From SHVO01 sp041905525 (GTDB lineage: Bacteria > Pseudomonadota > Alphaproteobacteria > Rhodospirillales > Rhodospirillaceae), in assembly GCA_041905525.1 (NCBI GenBank), contig JAYRKY010000001.1:186001-250000 (forward strand): a DNA stretch of 64,000 bases, read 5' to 3'. Each line of letters starts with the position of its first letter. The stretch's first letter is position 1. A model generated the notes under the pieces. That model saw nothing but the letters and a program-made list of their open reading frames with translations. It did no database searches and was not told where the DNA came from. This document shows positions 60,723-64,000 of the stretch, one piece after another. A program made the translations under genes and the position numbers.

Positions 60723-61344
60723 ATGTCGTCTGCACGAACGCAGGTAGTTCGCGCAGGCGCGCGTCGATCTCCACCAGCCGCGGGACCGCCGAGAGGTCCG
60801 CCTTGAACCGGCGGGCGTTCACCATTTGGGGCGCGAGGCAAATGTCGGCCATACCCACGGTGTTGCCGAAGCAATAGAGTCCCTGCACGGGCGACCGGTT
60901 GACCAACGCTTCCAACGCCGAAAGCCCAGTCACAATCCAATGACGCGCCCAGTCCAGTACTTTGTCTTCGGGCTGAGAAAGGTCTTTGCGGAGATAATTG
61001 AGCACGCGCAGGTTCTGGATGGGATGTATATCGGCCGCCACGGCCATGGTCATGGCGCGCACCAGGGCGCGATTCACCGCCCCGCTGGGCAGCAAAGCCG
61101 GTGCGGGATACATTTCCTCAAGGTACTCAAGGATGGCGATCGATTGGGTCAGCGTGGCGCCGTTGATGGTCAGGCTCGGGACCAGTTCCTGCGGGTTGAC
61201 GGCCTTGTAGGCGGCGTCGTGGTGCTCGCCGCCCCCGCGCACCAGATGGATTTCCGTCTTGGCCGCGTCCAGCCCCTTCAGCGCCAAGGCGATTCGTACG
61301 CGGTACGCCGCGGAGGAGCGGACGTAATCATAAAGTTCGATCAT
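60706..61344 (-). CDS. maiA: Maleylacetoacetate isomerase (zeta-class GST)
   Basis: This 212-residue glutathione transferase has the thioredoxin-like start YDYVRSSAAYRVRIALALKG, NPQELVPSL, LTQSIAILEYLEE and the C-terminal helical domain with GNTVGMADICLAPQ. It isomerises maleylacetoacetate to fumarylacetoacetate using glutathione in tyrosine/phenylalanine catabolism. The usual active-site SSCS/SSAS is here SSAA; the two serines are kept. Position next to fumarylacetoacetase supports the role. Confidence 0.9.
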   Translation of the reverse strand: MIELYDYVRSSAAYRVRIALALKGLDAAKTEIHLVRGGGEHHDAAYKAVNPQELVPSLTINGATLTQSIAILEYLEEMYPAPALLPSGAVNRALVRAMTMAVAADIHPIQNLRVLNYLRKDLSQPEDKVLDWARHWIVTGLSALEALVNRSPVQGLYCFGNTVGMADICLAPQMVNARRFKADLSAVPRLVEIDARLRELPAFVQTTSEVSA

Positions 61345-61369
61345 CGGCCACTCCCCCGCGGTGTTGGCG

Positions 61370-62347
61370 TTAGACTTTGGTGACGGTTTGCTGGATGGCG
61401 CCGAAGATCGAGCGTCCCGCCTTGTCGAGCATCTCGATCCGCACCGTGTCTCCGAACTTCAGGAACGGCGTGCTGGCTTTTCCGTCGCGAATGGTTTCGA
61501 TACACCGGACCTCGGCAAGGCACGACGATCCAACCTCTTCATGATTGCGGTTTGCCACCGTACCAGAACCGATGATTGTGCCCGCGCCCAGTTTCCGTGT
61601 TCGTGAGACATGGGCGATGAGCTGGCGAAAATCGAAAGTAAGGTCGATGCCCGCGTTGGGGCGGCCGAAGGGTTTGCCCCGCACTTCGCTGACCAGCGGC
61701 AGGGAGACCTTGCCGCCATCCCAGGCCCCTCCCAGTTCATCCGGCGTGACCGCTACAGGAGAGAAGGCGGTTGAAGGTTTGCCCTGATAAAAACCGAACC
61801 CTTTGGCGAGTTCCGCGGGGATGATGTTGCGCAAGGTCACATCATTCACCAGCATCACCAGCTTGATGTGCTTCTCGGCTTCGAGCGCACTTGTGCTCAT
61901 CGGGACGTCGTCGGTGATCACCGCCACTTCGGCTTCCAGATCGACGCCCAAGTCCTCCGATGTCGCGAGGATCGGGTCGTGGGCGCCCAACATGTCGTCG
62001 CTGCCGCCCTGATAAACCAGCGGGTCCGTGTAGAAGGTCGCAGGCACCTCGGCGTTGCGCGCCTTCCGGACGAGTTCTACGTGGACGATGTAGGCGCTGC
62101 CGTCCACCCAATGGTAGGCGCGGGGAAGCGGCGCGGCGCACTCTTGCGGCACGAAGGGCTTACGATCCGCGGCCCCGCGCTCGAGCGCTTCGGAAAGGCT
62201 GCGAAGTTTCGGTTCGACGTCCGCCCAGTTGTCCAAAGCGTCCTGCATCGTGGGCGTAATGACGCGCGCGTCCGTGTACCAGGCGAGGTCGCGCGACACC
62301 ACCACGAGCCGTCCATCGCGGCCATGTTTCAAGGAAGCGAGTTTCAT
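61370..62347 (-). CDS. Fumarylacetoacetate hydrolase family protein (fumarylacetoacetase)
   Basis: The 325-residue protein has the FAH fold with metal-ligand region DLEAEVAVITDDVP and the catalytic YQGKPSTAFSP and GTIIGSGTVANRN segments. In this context it should cleave fumarylacetoacetate to fumarate and acetoacetate. It is shorter than the classical eukaryote-like FAH (about 420), resembling the bacterial single-module form with its own N-terminal domain. The ATG overlaps the VOC stop by 4 bases. Confidence 0.87.
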   Translation of the reverse strand: MKLASLKHGRDGRLVVVSRDLAWYTDARVITPTMQDALDNWADVEPKLRSLSEALERGAADRKPFVPQECAAPLPRAYHWVDGSAYIVHVELVRKARNAEVPATFYTDPLVYQGGSDDMLGAHDPILATSEDLGVDLEAEVAVITDDVPMSTSALEAEKHIKLVMLVNDVTLRNIIPAELAKGFGFYQGKPSTAFSPVAVTPDELGGAWDGGKVSLPLVSEVRGKPFGRPNAGIDLTFDFRQLIAHVSRTRKLGAGTIIGSGTVANRNHEEVGSSCLAEVRCIETIRDGKASTPFLKFGDTVRIEMLDKAGRSIFGAIQQTVTKV

Positions 62348-62901
62348 TTTTGCGTCGATTCTTTTTGATTGGCTTGGCGGGCCTTCTCATGCACCCAGGC
62401 GGCGTGCTGGGGCGCCTTCTTGGTACGCGCCCATTCTTCCAGCATCGCCGGGGCCACACGCTTCAGTTCGGCAACTTCCTCCGGCGTGCCCGTGTCCACC
62501 GCAAGCTCGACGCGGTGACCGTTGGGGTCGAAGAAATAGATCGACTTGAAAACGCCGTGGTCCGTCGGGCCGATCACCTCCAGCCCGCGGGCTTCCGCCT
62601 TTTTCTTCACCGCCAGCTGGGTTTCAAGGCTGTCCACCTTGAAGGCAATGTGCTGCACCCACGCCGGGGTGTTCTCGTCCCGGCCCATGGTCTTCTGCTG
62701 AGGCAGTTCGAAGAACGCCAGGACATTGCCGTTGCCGGCGTCCAGGAAGGCGTGAAAATAGGGATCGTAGGCGCCTGTCGATGGAACATGGTCCTCGGCG
62801 AATGCGGTGGTGAAGTCCATTCCCAACAAGTCGCGATAGAATTCCACGGTCTCTTTCGCGTCTTTGCACCGGTAGGCGACGTGATGGATGCCTTTCAGCA
62901 T
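62344..62901 (-). CDS. VOC family protein in the tyrosine catabolism operon
   Basis: The 185-residue protein shows LKGIHHVAYRCKDAKETVEFYRDLLGM, then WVQHIAFKVDSLE and SIYFFDPNGHRVELAVD, the vicinal-oxygen-chelate fold with metal ligands His in IHHVAY, His in QHIAF and Glu in RVELAV. A C-terminal helical tail (KKAPQHAAWVHEKARQAN) is an addition. It sits between hpd and fah, 11 bases after hpd. The reaction is not known; a role in ring cleavage or in aromatic side-chain catabolism is inferred only from position. Confidence 0.8.
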   Translation of the reverse strand: MLKGIHHVAYRCKDAKETVEFYRDLLGMDFTTAFAEDHVPSTGAYDPYFHAFLDAGNGNVLAFFELPQQKTMGRDENTPAWVQHIAFKVDSLETQLAVKKKAEARGLEVIGPTDHGVFKSIYFFDPNGHRVELAVDTGTPEEVAELKRVAPAMLEEWARTKKAPQHAAWVHEKARQANQKESTQK

Positions 62902-62912
62902 GGTTCGGGTCC

Positions 62913-63992
62913 TTATTTGGCCTGCAATACGCCGCGGCGAATCTGGTCTTCCTCAATGGACTCAAACAGCGCCTTGAAGTTGCCCTCTCCGAAGCCGTCA
63001 TCGCCCTTGCGCTGAATGATCTCGAAGAATATTGGCCCGATCATCGTATCGGTAAAGATCTGAAGCAGGAGGCGCGGACCGCCCTCCGTCGTGCCATCCA
63101 AAAGAATCCCGCGGCTTTTCAGTTTAGCGATGTCCTCACCGTGGTTCGGCAAGCGCGCGTCGATCATGTCGTAATAGGTATCGGGCGGCGGTTCCATGAA
63201 GCGCACGCCTTTGGCCTTCAACGTGTCGAACGTCTTGAAGATATCATCGGTCGAAAGCGCGATGTGCTGGATGCCCTCGCCGCGGTATCGGCGCAGGTAT
63301 TCCTCGATCTGGCTTTGATCGTCGATGGATTCGTTGATCGGGATCTTGATCTTGCCGCACGGCGCGGTCATGGCCCGCGACTTCAGCGCCGTCTGCTTGC
63401 CTTCGATGTCGAAGTAACGGATCTCACGGAAGTTGAACAGGCGCTCGTAATACTCGGCCCAGAAATCCATCCGGCCCTTGTAGACATTGTTGGTGAGGTG
63501 ATCGATCTCGGTGAGACCGGCGCCCTTCGTGTCCTTAACGCTCTCGTCGAACACGAAGTCGACGTCATAAATCGTGCCCTTCTTGTAGCGGTCGACAAAA
63601 TAGATCTGACTTCCGCCGATCCCTTCGATGGCCGGGATGTTGAGTTCCATCGGCCCCGCCGAACTGGGAACGTCCGCGGCGCCAAGCTCCAAGGCGCGCT
63701 TGTGCGCATAGGCCGCGTCTTCGACGCGAAATGCGATCGCCACCGCAGAAGGACCATGTTCGCGCGCGAAGCGGGCGGCGCGGCTCTTGGGTTCGGCATT
63801 GACGAGAAAGTTGATGTCGCCCTGGCGGTAAAGCGTCACGTCTTTGGACCGGTGACGCGCCACCTTCACGAAGCCAAGGGCTTCGAAGACCTCCCCCAGG
63901 TGCTTCGGATCCGGCGCCGTATATTCGACGAACTCGAAGCCGTCGGTGCCCATAGGGTTGGCGGCCGTGATGAGGGACGAGGGGGCGAGCAT
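62913..63992 (-). CDS. hpd: 4-hydroxyphenylpyruvate dioxygenase
   Basis: The 359-residue enzyme converts 4-hydroxyphenylpyruvate to homogentisate with Fe(II) and O2. The iron ligands are His165 (TEIDHLTNNV), His243 (IQHIALSTDD) and Glu324 (FFEIIQRKG), each at normal family spacing. The C-terminal gating helix GDDGFGEGNFKALFESIE is intact. It is complete at the right edge of the window and is first in the run hpd - VOC - fah - maiA. A downstream in-frame ATG (MGTDGFEFVEY) is an alternative start. Confidence 0.95.
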   Translation of the reverse strand: MLAPSSLITAANPMGTDGFEFVEYTAPDPKHLGEVFEALGFVKVARHRSKDVTLYRQGDINFLVNAEPKSRAARFAREHGPSAVAIAFRVEDAAYAHKRALELGAADVPSSAGPMELNIPAIEGIGGSQIYFVDRYKKGTIYDVDFVFDESVKDTKGAGLTEIDHLTNNVYKGRMDFWAEYYERLFNFREIRYFDIEGKQTALKSRAMTAPCGKIKIPINESIDDQSQIEEYLRRYRGEGIQHIALSTDDIFKTFDTLKAKGVRFMEPPPDTYYDMIDARLPNHGEDIAKLKSRGILLDGTTEGGPRLLLQIFTDTMIGPIFFEIIQRKGDDGFGEGNFKALFESIEEDQIRRGVLQAK

Positions 63993-64000
63993 GAAACCTC

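Overview
The window reads as one stretch of chromosome from a GC-rich Gram-negative alphaproteobacterium. Support comes from the gene order ppx/gppA - rlmE - guaB - rsmB - guaA, an HWE-type histidine kinase, a Usg-family protein, an EcfG-type (general stress) promoter, two large TonB-dependent receptors, a PEP-CTERM protein and many GTG/TTG starts with clear Shine-Dalgarno sites. I cannot place it to genus; Micropepsales, Caulobacterales or Rhizobiales-like lineages would all fit. I see no tRNA, rRNA, CRISPR array, insertion sequence or prophage.

1-5.6 kb holds housekeeping genes: the end of an exopolyphosphatase, a 23S rRNA methyltransferase, IMP dehydrogenase, a 16S rRNA m5C methyltransferase and GMP synthase. 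5.7-8.9 kb, mostly on the minus strand, holds a receiver + DUF2336 pair, a PEP-CTERM protein and a small DUF5961-like protein. 9.0-17.1 kb is a complete, tightly overlapped minus-strand operon, qhpA-D-C-B-G-F-E, for quinohemoprotein amine dehydrogenase: three structural subunits plus the radical SAM cross-linking enzyme, the flavin monooxygenase, the ABC exporter and the leader protease needed to build the CTQ cofactor. 17.4-22.9 kb holds a MotA/MotB-like pair, an HWE kinase with a receiver protein, a receiver-like protein lacking its phospho-acceptor, and another receiver.

23-28.8 kb holds an ABC-F ATPase, an MHS-family transporter, a lipoprotein amidase and an OsmC protein. 28.8-35.8 kb is dominated by small minus-strand genes: a chain containing two IF-1-like OB-fold proteins, a NYN/LOTUS RNase-like protein, a CxxC zinc-ribbon protein and a cold-shock protein, then an envelope-stress trio (DUF3618, holin-like, acidic membrane protein) behind an EcfG promoter. 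groES-groEL follow at 36-38 kb behind a possible sigma-32 promoter.

38-41.5 kb holds a PadR regulator with a membrane partner, a small secreted/membrane protein and an MFS exporter. 41.8-49.7 kb carries two paralogous TonB-dependent receptors flanking a second secreted amidase, which looks like an uptake-and-hydrolysis locus for an amide or peptide-like substrate. 49.7-52.5 kb is a MerR-controlled divergent locus (DHA2 exporter; DUF2938 + tautomerase) with a SoxR-box-like operator. 52.5-56.2 kb holds a cardiolipin synthase-like PLD protein, a YbhN-like membrane protein, an EamA transporter and a glyoxalase-fold protein. 56.4-60.7 kb is an RND efflux pair. 60.7-64 kb is a tyrosine catabolism run (hpd, a VOC protein, fumarylacetoacetase, maleylacetoacetate isomerase) with no homogentisate dioxygenase gene inside the window.
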